This document shows, one piece after another, positions 25,324 through 36,972 of a stretch of DNA of 64,000 nucleotides. The notes under the pieces were generated by a model, which made no database searches, was not told the DNA's origin, and saw only the letters and a program-made list of their open reading frames with translations. The stretch comes from Ciona savignyi (taxonomy: Eukaryota > Chordata > Ascidiacea > Phlebobranchia > Cionidae), in contig CH000115.1 of assembly GCA_000149265.1 (NCBI GenBank), positions 8,994 to 72,993 of the forward strand, given 5' to 3'. Made by a program: the position numbers and the translations under genes. Within the stretch, counting starts at the first letter, position 1, and each line of letters begins with the position of its first letter.

Positions 25324-26825
25324 TATCTCAATAGAAGTGAATTAAATAATGGGATATTAATTTGAAGTTTTAGTATCTTACAGTTCCGAGTTTCGAATCT
25401 TAATTTTAAATCAGATATTTTAGATTATGTAAATAACAAACCTAATTATATAAGGATATTCATGTTTTTCCTCTGAATGGGAAACCAAGGGGATTAACAC
25501 ACAGGCAATCGTCAGGTCATCTCGCGAAAAGAAAATATCAAAAACACTGAATCTAAACAGCACAAACAAAAATGATGCGCAAAAGTTTCTTCTGAAGATT
25601 TTGCATTCCATTGTCTTAGATTTTTATTACTCCAAGCTGATAACAAAACGTGCTAACAAGCAACTGTAAGCTTAAAACATTATTAAAACAAAGAACACAT
25701 TGCAATTTTTTAAAACATTTAAGTGTAAGAAAAAAAACATAAAAAGAAAAAAAATAGAAGGTAAATATTTGGCTGTGCTACTCGGTGTCAACTGACCCGC
25801 GGACCAGTGGTTGGGTACCACTGTAAATTATAGAGCACACCGTAATTTCTTCGGTTTAGTCGAGAGGTAACTTGACGATTACGCGTGCTACAAACTCTGC
25901 CCTGCGTAATCGCCAGGTAATGATATATTACTATTTAATCTAATTTCCGAATAATCTGTTGTATGGTTGACCAAAATGTAATAAACTGGATGGCCACTAG
26001 ATGGCCCTAAAGGTAAACAAGTAATAAAATCGCACACGGCCTAGCAATGTCGCCGAGTAAACAAAAAAAAATGGTCGCGTGGTCGGAATCACTGTACTAG
26101 ATATTGACCTCCGTACAAACAGTTAGTAAACTGTTTATATCCACTAAAGCTGATCAAGAGTGACGTCTTTATTGGTTTTGAAAGTTCAGGAGCAACTGTT
26201 TCGAATGATAAATACGGTGTACTATTAATTTTGAGACAGCTACTATTTAGAAGAGCTTTGTGTAGATAGGTTGCGCCACCGAGTCATTACAATAATAAAA
26301 CAGAACTATTAACGTCACAACCATTAATGTTGTATTTTATTCTTCTAAAAATCTTGTTTTTCAATATAATTCAACTAGGATGTAAACCTTGTATAGTGAT
26401 GATAGATTTAAGCCAAGCGCCTACTTTCTCCTTAGAGAAGAATGTCGTAATTTCAGTTAAACGCCGATCAGTTAAACACGAGTTAGAATCATTTACCCGC
26501 TGCTGATGCGTGTTTGACCTTTGTTGCTGTTATTTATTTGTGGTACATTTGTTTTACGGTTTAAATGTAGTAGTTGACTGTTCTTATATTGTAATTATAT
26601 TGCGTTTCCTTTTGTTTTACCTGTGTCGCTTCAAAACAGTCAAATAAACCTTAATAAATAAGAAATACGACAAAGAAATCGTGCGTATTATTTTTGTTAG
26701 TGCTGTTTAGAATTAGTTGGTATTTTTTGACAATTTCTAGGTAAAACATAATAACGGATACATAGCCGCATTGGAGATTATTTACATAATTTGTGTTGTA
26801 TCCACAATTGTTTTATAGAAGCAAT
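25324..26825. other. Intergenic spacer between convergent genes
   Basis: No exon recognised. It has a 75-bp SINE A tail fragment (25451-25526) and a CTCF-like motif at 25991. Confidence 0.6.
25991..26009 (+). promoter_or_regulatory. CTCF-like motif
   Basis: TGGCCACTAGATGGCCCTA fits the vertebrate CTCF core CCASYAGRKGGCRSY with one mismatch. It lies between two convergent genes. Match by eye; occupancy unknown. Confidence 0.35.
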
Positions 26826-29800
26826 TCAAGCTGTGATGCATTCGGACATTGCATAGTCCGATGCGCCATAAAGCTCAATTTTGTCAACTGTCATCGCCAG
26901 TAGATCACGTGGACAAAGACAATTGTGTGTGACGTCATGGAGCTCTGATTGGTTGAGAACGCGAGGCCAAATTATTGGAGCCGTCATCTGTCCACTGTGG
27001 TAAAAAAGAGAAACCATTAACCACTGATTAGTTAGGTGAGGTAGTCCGTCGCCTTTTAGCCAAAGGGTTGCAGACTCGAAACTGGTGGCCAGCTAGTCGG
27101 TTGTGTTCCTGTGCAGGGCACCTAACGGAAATTACTTAAACCCAATGGATTATTGGTTTCTACCAAATGGAAGAATCTTAATCATAAACAACACTACGAA
27201 TTCTCCGGTAACCCGATGGTGGGCGGGTGCTAAATTTACAATTCTCCGTGTGTTAACGCCGCTTGCGTTCACGGGGTTAAACATAAATATCCTATCCTAT
27301 CAAATATATAGGCCATCGTTCCGAAAGGTGTCAATATACATTATACCACATTGACATTATGGTTTATTCTTCTTCAGACTTCTTTATAATTTTAGAATTA
27401 ATGTTCATAAGTTACTAAACTCGGATGTTATATGACGATACAGATCATTTAATTTTATGTAAAAATGCCGGATTATTATGTTCAAAAAAGAAGAAAAAAA
27501 AGAAATTGTCACTAATAATGCTCGATCATACATTTATACGAACAGTATTGCCTGATTCTTTCAACTGATTACATATTGTTATGGTAATTTAGTGAGGTTA
27601 CTCTTACCTGAATGATTGAGAAGCTTGCAAACCACCCGCATTAACTCGGTCCTGATCTTGTCCGAATATCATTGATCCTCCACCTCGCAATATCCCACCA
27701 ATGTACGGGAAACTGTCTACGCTAGTACCATTGATGTACATTTCAACTAGTGATGTGTGTGTGGAAAACCAAACGCACATGTGAGTCTGTGGTGTAGAAA
27801 GTAAAGGTGTTGTGTCTGTGTGTGGTGGGTATAGATCTTATATAACCTCAGTTAAACTTAATTATTTGGTCTTTATTAGGATAAGGTTAGGATATTCATG
27901 TTTATCCCAGTGAATGATAAAACCAAGGAGGTTAACGCAGGGGGCAATCGTCAGATCACCTCGGGTTGCTAAAGCTATTGCAGTGTGTTGTATATGAAAG
28001 ACACGTTCCCTCAGTTTCATAGTACCCATTATTTCGCAGCTTTCAGGCAATGTCCGTAAGTGCCTTGGTCAAGTACACAAACGACTAGCTAGCCAGGCTA
28101 ACCGGCCGGACTTTAGATTATGCCTGAATTGCAATACGATGAAAAGACTTTAATCGAAAGAAAACGGTAATTATAATGTAATTGGAAATAGAGAACAAGC
28201 ATAAACGCATGGGTCCCTGGGGTAACAATCCATTCTTGTTATTAATGTTCATTGCGCAATATATGTTATTTTCAGATACGTGGACGCCAGGTCCATGTTA
28301 TCCAATATTCCAGAAAGCTTTAACTGGGCTGCCATAGTTTTGTTTCTGCAAGCATAAACGTATGGGTCCCATAGTTATCAAACCAATCTTTTTTTCCATG
28401 TGTAGTAAAAAAAAGTAATCATGATAGATTTACGAACATTACACCAAAAATATTTTAAATAAAGACTCATGTCAAGCGCTGCAGTGAAATAAAGCTAAAT
28501 TTCAAAACAGCCCGATTTAGTATTTCATGGCTTCGGGGAATTCCCCTGGGTTTAGTACATAAATTTTTGTTTTTACATTTAAATCTGGGTCATGTTATCC
28601 AACAATTTTAAAAGTTTAATCCGATTTGACGACTCATTGTTGGAGATGTCGGCGCGCCATGCCATGCCTGTCGCAATCATGATTTAAGGACAAAATCTTA
28701 TTTTTTAGATTATTTCTATTTCTTCAAAGTATTGAATCAGTTGCTAATGCACTTACATTCCACTAAATCTGAGTTAAATTAGAGAAGCCGATCAAGCGCT
28801 ATGCCCAAAAAAGCTATTTTTTAGAAAAAAACCGTTATTTACCTCCCAGGGAAATCCCCCTCCATAAATGACCTTAAATTTTGGTTTTGGCTTAAAGTGT
28901 TAAATCAGTTGCTAATGCACTTACATTCCACTAAATCTGATTTAAATTTGAGAAGCCGTTCAAGCGCTATGCCCTATAAAGCTATTTACTTAAAAAAAAC
29001 GTTTTGATATTTTTACGTACTAGGGGAATTCCCCTGGATGTATTACCCAAAATTTTTGTTTTTGCTTTTCTGGACCATGTTGTCTAACAAATGAGAAAGG
29101 TTTATTACGAGTTCATTACCCCTTCTGGTAGATTGTAAAGCCACAGGCCATAACTGTTACAATCGGGATTTAGGAACATATCTTTATTTTTAGGGTATTT
29201 CCCCGAGTAAATAATTTGTTTCTTCTCATTCGAGAAGCAATGGTTAGCCTAATACACATACATTTTACCAAATCTGATCAACATTCAAGCAGTCGTTCAT
29301 GCGCTATGCCCAAAAAAGCTAAATTTTTAGGAAAAAATACCGTTTTGTTTTTTACCTCCCAGGGGAATTCCCCTCGATAAATTACCAAAATTTTGGTTTC
29401 TGCATATCTAGACCATGTGCGCTAACAAATGTCAAAGTTTCATTGCAATTCCATTACTCATTCTGATAGATGTCGGAGCCACAAGCCATGCCTGTCACAA
29501 TCATGATTTGAGAACAAAATCTTAGTTATTAGGGTATTTCCCGAGGTAATTTTTTTATTTCTTTAAAGTGGTATATCATTGGCTAATGTTCTTACATTTT
29601 AATAAACCTAATTAAAATTGGAGTAGCCGTTCAAGCGCTATGCCCAAAAAAGCTAATTTTTTAGAAAAAAAAATACCGTTTTGGTTTTTCACCTCCCAGA
29701 GGAATCCCCCTCGATATGTTGCCTAAAATTTTTGGTTTCTGCATATCTAGACCATGTGCGCTAACAAATGTTAAAGATTCATTGCAATTTCATTACCCCT

Positions 29801-31815
29801 TCTGATAGATGTCGGAGCCACAATCCATGCCTGTCACAATCATGATTTGTGAACAAAATCTTATTTTTTAGGGTATTTCCCTAGGTAATTTTTTTATTTC
29901 TTCAAAATGTTATATCATTGGCTAATATTCTTACATTTTACCGAACCTAATTAAAATTGGAATAGCCGTTCAAGCGCTATGCCCAAAAAAGCTAATTTTT
30001 TAGAAAAAATGCCGTTTTGGTTTTTCCACTCCCGGGGGAATCCCCGTAAATAAATTACCTAAAATTTTGGTTTCTGCATATCTAGACCATATGCGCTAAC
30101 AAATGTCAAAGTTTCATTACGACTACATTACCCCTTCTGGTAGATGTCGGAGCCACAAACCATGCCTGTCAAACCTTTGACGAAAAAAAAAGAAAAAAAA
30201 CGGACAAAAATAACATGTGTCCCATTTTTCCAAATGGGACCCATAATTACTAATAATGAGACAATGAATAAAAGTCTTACCCATTTGTTGGTCATGACCG
30301 GAGTGTTAAAGTGTTTTGTTACCACATGAACCAAATGTACATCGATTCGTCTTGGTGACATCAAAATTATCAACATTTCATTATTCCGTTCATTGCTCGA
30401 GGCGTAGCTTAACAAACAATCGTAGCTGAAGCTAGAGGTTCGAAACCACATACAAACAGTGGCAGCCGACATTCGAGGGACATATGAACGATATCGAACG
30501 TAATCTGTCACTTGATTCCCACTAGGGAAGTTGTAAACAATGCTTGGACAACCTTAAACATAAAGGGAGTAGTTATATGAGGGAGGGTTAATGTTTATTG
30601 TCGTGGGTGGGGAATTTTTAAACGGAAATTATTTTAAGAAGTGAAACATGCCAGCGTATATATTAGTAACGACTTTTACCGTATTTAAGTCGTTGAATTT
30701 CCCTTTCTTGCCTTTCCAATTCTGCATTGCAGTTGCACACATTATCTGCGTCCGAATGATAATTAATAACTTGTTAATACAATTCTCACTGAAGAATGGA
30801 ATATTCATGTTTATTCCAGTGGGAAAACGAAAGAAGCGTTAACAAACTGGCAATCGGTTCGGACGATGTCCGTTTAGTGCAGTGCTTCTCAAATGGTGCG
30901 CCGCGACGCACTGGTGCGCCACAGTGGTTAGCTAGGTGCGCCACACTTGCATTTCGTAAATTTACGACAGAGTGTGCATAAATCATAAACAACTAAATGT
31001 TTAGTGTCTAGTTCGTTCTTTTGCATTGTAACGTCAGTTCTACATTAACTTTCGAAAAGCAAGAGCGCTCAAGAAACAGTAATTTCGTTATGTGGAAAAT
31101 TCGGTAATAAAATTATTAAAATTAAACTGTTCATTTTCCATATTTTTCCTAAATTGTTTGAGTATTTAGCATATTGTTGTGACCCCCGTGCAAAGTGCGC
31201 CCGTTCGTTTCATAATTGGTCTCGGGTGCGCCACGAGGTCAAAAAGATCGAGAACCACTGGTTTAGTGTCTTGCCAAAAAAACACAACTAAAAAGCTAGC
31301 GACCAGTTTTGAATTTCCAACCCTTTGGTTGAAAATCTACACACAAACCCACCAGGCGAATTGGTCGGATTGTGCAAAAACTGAAAATACCTGCTGCTAG
31401 CCCGGTCGCTCCTCTGCTGCCCTTTTCACCTTTTGGTCCCGCCTTTCCTCTTCTTCTCGACGAGGAACTTCCGGTAAATTGGGAAAATACTTCTGCCAAA
31501 ATACAAAACATTCGATTAAGTCTTAGTTAAGTTAGGCGAGTATAGAAAAAAATGTGATTCCTTCACCTTCTCGTCATTGCCACATCTTATTTACTACCAA
31601 TTTTGACTTTTACACAGTAACCAAATTCCAGTCTTATGTATTTTGCATTTACCGCCGATGTCTCCAGTCAGCGAAGAAAAGCCTGAAACGGGAGCGCAAA
31701 TCTGGATCTGGTTTTGGTTGGATTGGCACGCACCGCTGCTCATCGATTTCTTGTAAAGTAAAACGTGAAGTAAACAGATACATACTAATCTTTCCCACAA
31801 CATGTTAATACACAT
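26826..31815 (-). CDS. Collagen-like pentraxin, secreted or type II anchored
   Basis: Exons 31653-31815, 31391-31492, 30281-30552, 27608-27786 and 26826-26994 (high to low) join in phase to 294 residues. The N-terminus MCINMLWERLVCICLLHVLL is a signal peptide or signal-anchor; an in-frame ATG at 31866 is an alternative start. A Cys-bearing segment (SGACQ...IQIC) precedes six Gly-X-Y triplets at residues about 70-87 (GKAGPKGEKGSRGATGLA). Residues about 92-294 are a pentraxin domain: FPSGNQVTDYV, the conserved cysteines in TVCMWF and HMCVWF, and calcium-site motifs NERNNEML, GQDQD and SQSF. Family knowledge: pentraxins are calcium-dependent pattern-recognition oligomers. A collagen stalk joined to a pentraxin head recalls ficolins and collectins; an immune role is inference. 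Intron 3 (27787-30280) carries a tandem array. Confidence 0.9.
27014..27303 (+). mobile_element. SINE family A, diverged full copy
   Basis: Head GATTAGTTAGGTGAGGTAG, B-box-like GGTTGCAGACTCGAAAC, and end AATATCCTATCCTATC, in the last intron of the collagen-pentraxin gene, only about 20 bp from the last exon. Confidence 0.85.
27879..28113 (-). mobile_element. SINE family A, internally deleted copy
   Basis: Tail GATATTCATGTTTATCCC to head GGCTAACCGGCCGGACT; the tRNA-like part is shortened. It lies in intron 3 of the collagen-pentraxin gene. Confidence 0.88.
28250..30175. repeat. Tandem array of ~335-bp units with kappa-B-like palindromes
   Basis: The word CAAGCGCTATGCCC (or a one-base variant) recurs near 28794, 28961, 29296, 29631 and 29967, giving a period of 334-336 bp with one half-length unit. 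Each unit also has AAAAAAGCTA, a GGGGAATTCCCC-like palindrome, CTAACAAATG and GATGTCGGAGCCACA. The array fills most of intron 3 of the collagen-pentraxin gene. It has no coding frame. Confidence 0.9.
30797..31375 (-). mobile_element. SINE family A, interrupted by a MITE
   Basis: The SINE tail half is at 30797-30879 (ATATTCATGTTTATTCC) and the head half at 31261-31375 (to GAATTGGTCGGA). They are split by the element at 30880-31260. Confidence 0.85.
30880..31260. mobile_element. hAT-type MITE with perfect 8-bp target duplication
   Basis: Ends CAGTGCTTCTCAAATGGTGC and (reverse complement) CAGTGGTTCTCGATCTTTTT are terminal inverted repeats of the hAT type. GTTTAGTG flanks both sides exactly (30872-30879 and 31261-31268). 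The 381 bp inside have no transposase frame, so it is non-autonomous. Confidence 0.9.
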
Positions 31816-32728
31816 GGAAAACTGTTCCCATATAAAACCTTTAACGAAACAGAGAAAATTATACAAATTTTATTAATCTATGTTTTGTTCATAAAGTACA
31901 TAAGCGCTCCATTGAATACAAATTACATACAGAACTTGAGTAACAAATGTTATTTGGTATCTATATATCTTGCGCAGTATATCTATCTCGCTTTTAATGT
32001 TAAATGATGGACTGCTACTGGGCCAACTACACTGGAGTACAACAATAACAGTTTTATTAATTTGTTTCTAACCAAAAAGTTATATAGGCCTAATGTGTGC
32101 CTAATGTAAATCACTGAGTGCTAAATCGTGTTGGCAAAGCTGCAGTGACAAAGGTCTTTAGAAATCCTTAGTCTCAATTTAACCATTAACCAATCACCTT
32201 TTACATTTTGTCCGCTATGTCAGATAAATCTGCTTCTTTGAAAAAAATAGAAGTAGTCTAACTGCACTCAAAATGGTAGAGACGGTTAGGTATAAAATTG
32301 TGTTTTAGTTATGAGTTTTTGCATAGGGTATGAAAGATACTGTAAAGACGAAAAGCCTTCTGTGTTGTTTTGTAAGTGGGTCAAAAGATATCTGCGACTG
32401 TTCAACCCAAAACAATATAAAAATCATGCAGTTACCCTTCTCTTTTAATTTATATTTTTGTTTACCGGACTAATGCCGTTTTTGCATTATATTCAGTCTA
32501 TGTATCGGCTGCGTTACCGATTTGGCCACACAACCGTAAACCTTTTCCACTTGTTAACACTTCCATGAAAAATTAAGTCACACGCACTTTCAATGCTGCA
32601 AAACAAAAACAGAACACAAATAACAAAAACTAGGACAGAACTCTTCCAGATCTACGGTGGCCCATAAGGGCAATCCTGAAACTTTATTTCAGTCTACAAA
32701 TCCATTTTATAATTGAAAAATGTTTTCA

Positions 32729-32965
32729 AATCGACTAAAATATTTTCAAATCGACAAAACTCTTTTGGTGATCCGAAAATCTTTTTTGTAGCCAATCGAC
32801 ATAACTCTTTTGGAAATCAGCAAAACGTTTTCGCCGATCGGCAAACACTTTTGCCCGATCGGCAAATCTTATTTTGCAGCTAATCGGCAAAACTTTTTTC
32901 AATCGACAAACTTTTTCGGGAACCGCAACTCTTTTATTCACTGTCGACAAATGTATTTTCGAGCC
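32729..32965. repeat. Degenerate tandem repeat (ATCGGCAAAACTTTTTT-like)
   Basis: About ten imperfect units of 20-30 bp of the type AATCGACAAAACTCTTTTGG / GATCGGCAAACACTTTTGCC. Reading frames here on both strands are repeat-derived. Confidence 0.75.
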
Positions 32966-33177
32966 GGCAGAGTAATTTTGATTAGGATCAAGCAACTGCC
33001 GTTAAATGTCAAAGGACACAGCCGACTTGTTGCTTACAGCGGCTGCTTTCTTTCGGCCACCTTTCGGCTAATGGTCCTGCGCGCCATCGCTAAGCCAACC
33101 GTCCGGACGACTTGGTTTAGCCTTATAATGCCGGGCATTTGTATTTCGATTTATTTAACAATATTATTATTATATAA

Positions 33178-33465
33178 GGATAGGATAGGATATTTATATT
33201 TTATCCCCGTGAATGGGAAAACGCAAGGTTGCGTTATCATACGGGTAATCGTCAGATCACCTTACGCCCACCGTCGGGTTACCGACGACTATTGCAGTGT
33301 GTTGTATAATTGAGACATTTCTTTTTTTAGAACCCATGAATCCGCTGAGTACAGGCAATGTCCGTTAAGTGCCTTGCCCAAGGACACAACCGACTAGCTA
33401 GCGACCGCAGTTTCATACCTACCTTAAGCGGATGAAAGGCTAAACCACCAGACTAACCGGTAGGA
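33178..33465 (-). mobile_element. SINE family A, full copy
   Basis: Tail GGATAGGATAGGATATTTAT to head CAGACTAACCGGTAGGAC, in intergenic DNA. Confidence 0.92.
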
Positions 33466-33650
33466 CAACTGTGATTGATGTTTGTCACTGTGCTTGACGC
33501 GAATAACAGTAATTAAAGTGTACGACTATGATTGCCGTGTATGACTGTGATAATTAAAATTGACCGACTCTATCACTGTATATCAACAAAATGATTATTA
33601 CCCTCTTACATATTAATAAATGCAACGACGTGAATTCTAATTAAATGACC

Positions 33651-33895
33651 AATTACGAATACTAACAGTGTGTTTCTTACGGCCTGTCTCATATGTTGGC
33701 AAGGTAAAAGTACTTTTATTCGCATTAACTACGCAACACCACAGCGGTATAAAAACGATGCGATAAAATTCGCCAGCACTTCAAGTGCGGTAACTTCCGG
33801 CCTCCTAAAGCCCTTAGAGGGCTTATCATATTATATATAGGTTATCATATAAATTACAAATACTAACAGTGTGTTTCTTACAGCCTACTGTCTCA
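33651..33895. repeat. ~40-bp direct repeats flanking ~160 bp
   Basis: AATTACGAATACTAACAGTG (33651) and AATTACAAATACTAACAGTG (33851) both continue with TGTTTCTTAC. The stretch between them ends in a small hairpin, AAGCCCTTAGAGGGCTT. Origin unclear. Confidence 0.5.
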
Positions 33896-34330
33896 ATTTG
33901 GCGAATATTAGAATAAAAATATCTGCTATCATTTTGCAAACGCCTTGCAAACACCCAGTATTAAGAACGGTTAAAACTTGTTATAAAGTTAAAGTTGGGA
34001 TTTAAATGGTCGGCACCTGTTGGTGTATCGGAAAACGTCCGTTTGTGTTAAGTGTATAATTACGATCATCACTGAAAAATGACACGATTACCATAATAAT
34101 CCAAAAAATCGTCTTCCCAGTATGCTATCAAATTTAAGGAAACAAAATTGTTTTAATAATAATGAAAGGTAGTTTTGGTAAAATGAACACGTCTAATAAG
34201 TCACATAGGCCTAGGGTATAACATCTGTATCACTTACAGCTTTCATATTTAAAACGTGAAAGACACTTCAGATGACGTCTAACCAAATAATATACCCCTA
34301 TGCTTGTCCGGAACTGACGAATCTCTCTTA

Positions 34331-34565
34331 GTCATGGTATTGAAATGAGTGTTTTGCTGAATAACAGTGGTGATGAGTCCCCACTGTTTGTTTGTTTGAA
34401 AGCAACATGTGCTAGATTGAACACCGGTGTTCTCGTTTAGCTGTGAAGTTTTTTTAATAGTAGAGCAGAGATTCGTATAATAAAGGTCTTGTTCGTCTAG
34501 CTATTTTGTTGGGAACAATTTTGCATGTACGAAGGAGTACCAGCTCAAAATTATTAAGTCAAACT
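34331..34565 (+). repeat. ~250-bp dispersed repeat, copy 2
   Basis: Partner of 21512-21765, same direction, about 13 kb apart. No inverted ends or coding frame seen. Confidence 0.7.
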
Positions 34566-36972
34566 TTGGAGGGTTTTGGGTTTAAGTTGAAGATCCCAGC
34601 TTCACTTTAAAATTGTGAAAAACATCTAAGACTTTCTCTGAAAGGATTTTAAGTGACAGGCCGTTTTGTGAGGTCAGTTTGCATGAAAGATACGGAGAAT
34701 AATTGGGTAAACGCCTACTTCAGAGTTTCACGGAAGTACTGTGTATGACACGCTGCATTATTGGTTCGCTAAACAAAGCTTAATGCTAAGCCACGAGATT
34801 GGCTATCACACTCGCGGTGTTATATATCTTTTTGTGGTTTGTTTAAATGAAACAATTTACCTAAAAAGATTTATGAAAGAACCTTTAACTCGGTGTGTTA
34901 TAAAATCGTGCTATAGTCATTACACATCGATACAAACGGTCTCATTCACACTGATTGAGATTCAAATTTGACACCAGGTCGTGAACTAAATAGAAGTTAA
35001 TAACTCAGATAGTGAGCATATCCATAATTGAATAAAAAAACGAAATACACAATTTATGAAGAATAGATATACTTTATGATAAAATGTTTACAACCTAAAC
35101 TGTGTCATTTCGCATTTTAAAGAAGTATTACCAGACATGTCTACTTATGATTCATTATGTACTTTATGATCTTCTTGATAGATGTTCGGATCCCATCTAT
35201 TCAAACGTCAAACATTTTGACCATAATTTAGGTCTATTAATGACACAGTCAATATTATTACCATTAAAACCCAAAGCTTTAAATGCAAATAGTTTATCAA
35301 GTTGTAATCGCAAGAAAAACGTTCAGGTCAGGTACTCAACGTCGTTTAGAAACACGAAAATAATACTAGAGATTGTTAAACAGCAATATATGTAAAACTA
35401 ATTTCAATGGTAAATGTTTCTGCAAGCACACACAATCGCAGTCTGGTTACCTAATCACACTTAGCTTATCTTATACGTTTACATCCTGTTTTCTGCAAGC
35501 GGCAACTGTCAGGTCACCGAGTTAACAATCTAAGCTTTTTATCTTTCGTGAAAGCAGTATTCATGTTGGTAAACACAAAACTAACATCTACAAAGTTATA
35601 ACCTTAATTAAACTTTTTTGCAAGTTTTTCGCTTGTCTTAAAATTCCCCAATGAATTTTGGAGGTTTTTAGTATGTTTCCTACATCTTGTAATATTGCCA
35701 TTAAATTTTATTTTTCCTGCTAAAATGTGTTATTTTACATTAATATTTTTTTGTTTAATACATATATACAACTTCAATTAAATTTGGAGTGAATATTCCG
35801 TTTCAATACAGAAATACCGCAAATAATATCAGCACCAAAAATGCGCGAGCAAATATTATCAGCACAGAAAAAGTCTAAAAAGGGGATTACTTTTTTGAAT
35901 TTTTTGGGTTATGCGAAATTTCCTTTATGTTCATTTGTAAAATCAAGAGTCGAGGCAAACTACCGACATGTCATGTAGGACACCGAACGCAAGACGTTAC
36001 AAGCATTTGTGCTGTAATCTACATTCGAGCGTTTCGAACGTATCCGATTACGTGACGTAACGTATGAGTCAAATTAACCATTTTCAATAACAATATCTCG
36101 GTAATATGGTATAGTGTTTTTTTTGCGTGATATTGGTTTGGTAGCAGGAATAGTGCTATGTATAAACAACATGTGTATTATAGATTGTTGAATAAGCTAT
36201 TAGGTTTGTTTCGCCTTTGATTTACATAATTTAAAATCTACTATAAAAAGATCTAAACGGCTCATTCCAACTAAGTCAGTTTGTGTTATTGGTATGTGTG
36301 AATAAAAACATTTTTAGTTTGTTTAAATCGTAAAGTTGTTTAAGGTTTATAAAAGTTGCTCCTATTCTCGTCTATGTATAAGCAAGAGAAGACTATTCAG
36401 ATCAAATATATGACCATCAATATCGATTTTAAACTAACTTTTAGCATTTAATTTCCTAAAAACTATAAGAAACTAATGCACTGATTGTTGTCAGATTCGC
36501 AGTTTTCGGCCAAATATAGCACTATTTAAAATTTAAAACATTTAACTAATTTGGTCCCTGCGCGTTAGTGTAGGTGTAAAAGGCAAGTGGCTATTACCAG
36601 ACATAGTTTACGTTCGATTTTACCTACGTCACTGCTTACTGGGCCGAATAAGATTGTCAATGTACAATGCGTATCTGATCGTTGACTAGATTCTATGGAG
36701 TTAAATGTCAAGTGATCGGCCAATTAGTGATCACACTGCAATAACTTAAGTAGATGACTGCTGTCTCAATAAACGACTATATCGTTGCCGTCATCCATGA
36801 TACGTTGCAGTGGTTTGTTTATACCTTGCGGGAGATTTTACTATTTCAAAACTATTTTCAAAAATTCTCGGAAAACCACAGGACACTGCTGCGTTGCTGC
36901 TAGCTTTTATTTCTACGTGCTTCTAATCTGCAATCAGTGTAAGGCAAAATTTTGTTTATTTTAAATTAAAAT

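Larger units (their letters stand above)
31816..36972. other. Intergenic region between divergent genes
   Basis: No exon recognised on either strand over about 5 kb. It contains a decayed family B SINE end (about 32495-32545), a short minisatellite (32729), a SINE A copy (33178), a ~40-bp direct repeat pair (33651, 33851) and a dispersed repeat (34331). The stretch 34600-36972 shows nothing recognisable beyond AT-rich sequence. Confidence 0.55.

Noticed and set aside
32735-33313. Frames of 86 and 167 codons on opposite strands
   Set aside because: Open because of a low-complexity tandem repeat and the adjoining SINE; no homology.
35102-35395. Plus-strand frame of 97 codons in intergenic DNA
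   Set aside because: No recognisable domain, AT-rich composition, no splice or start context.
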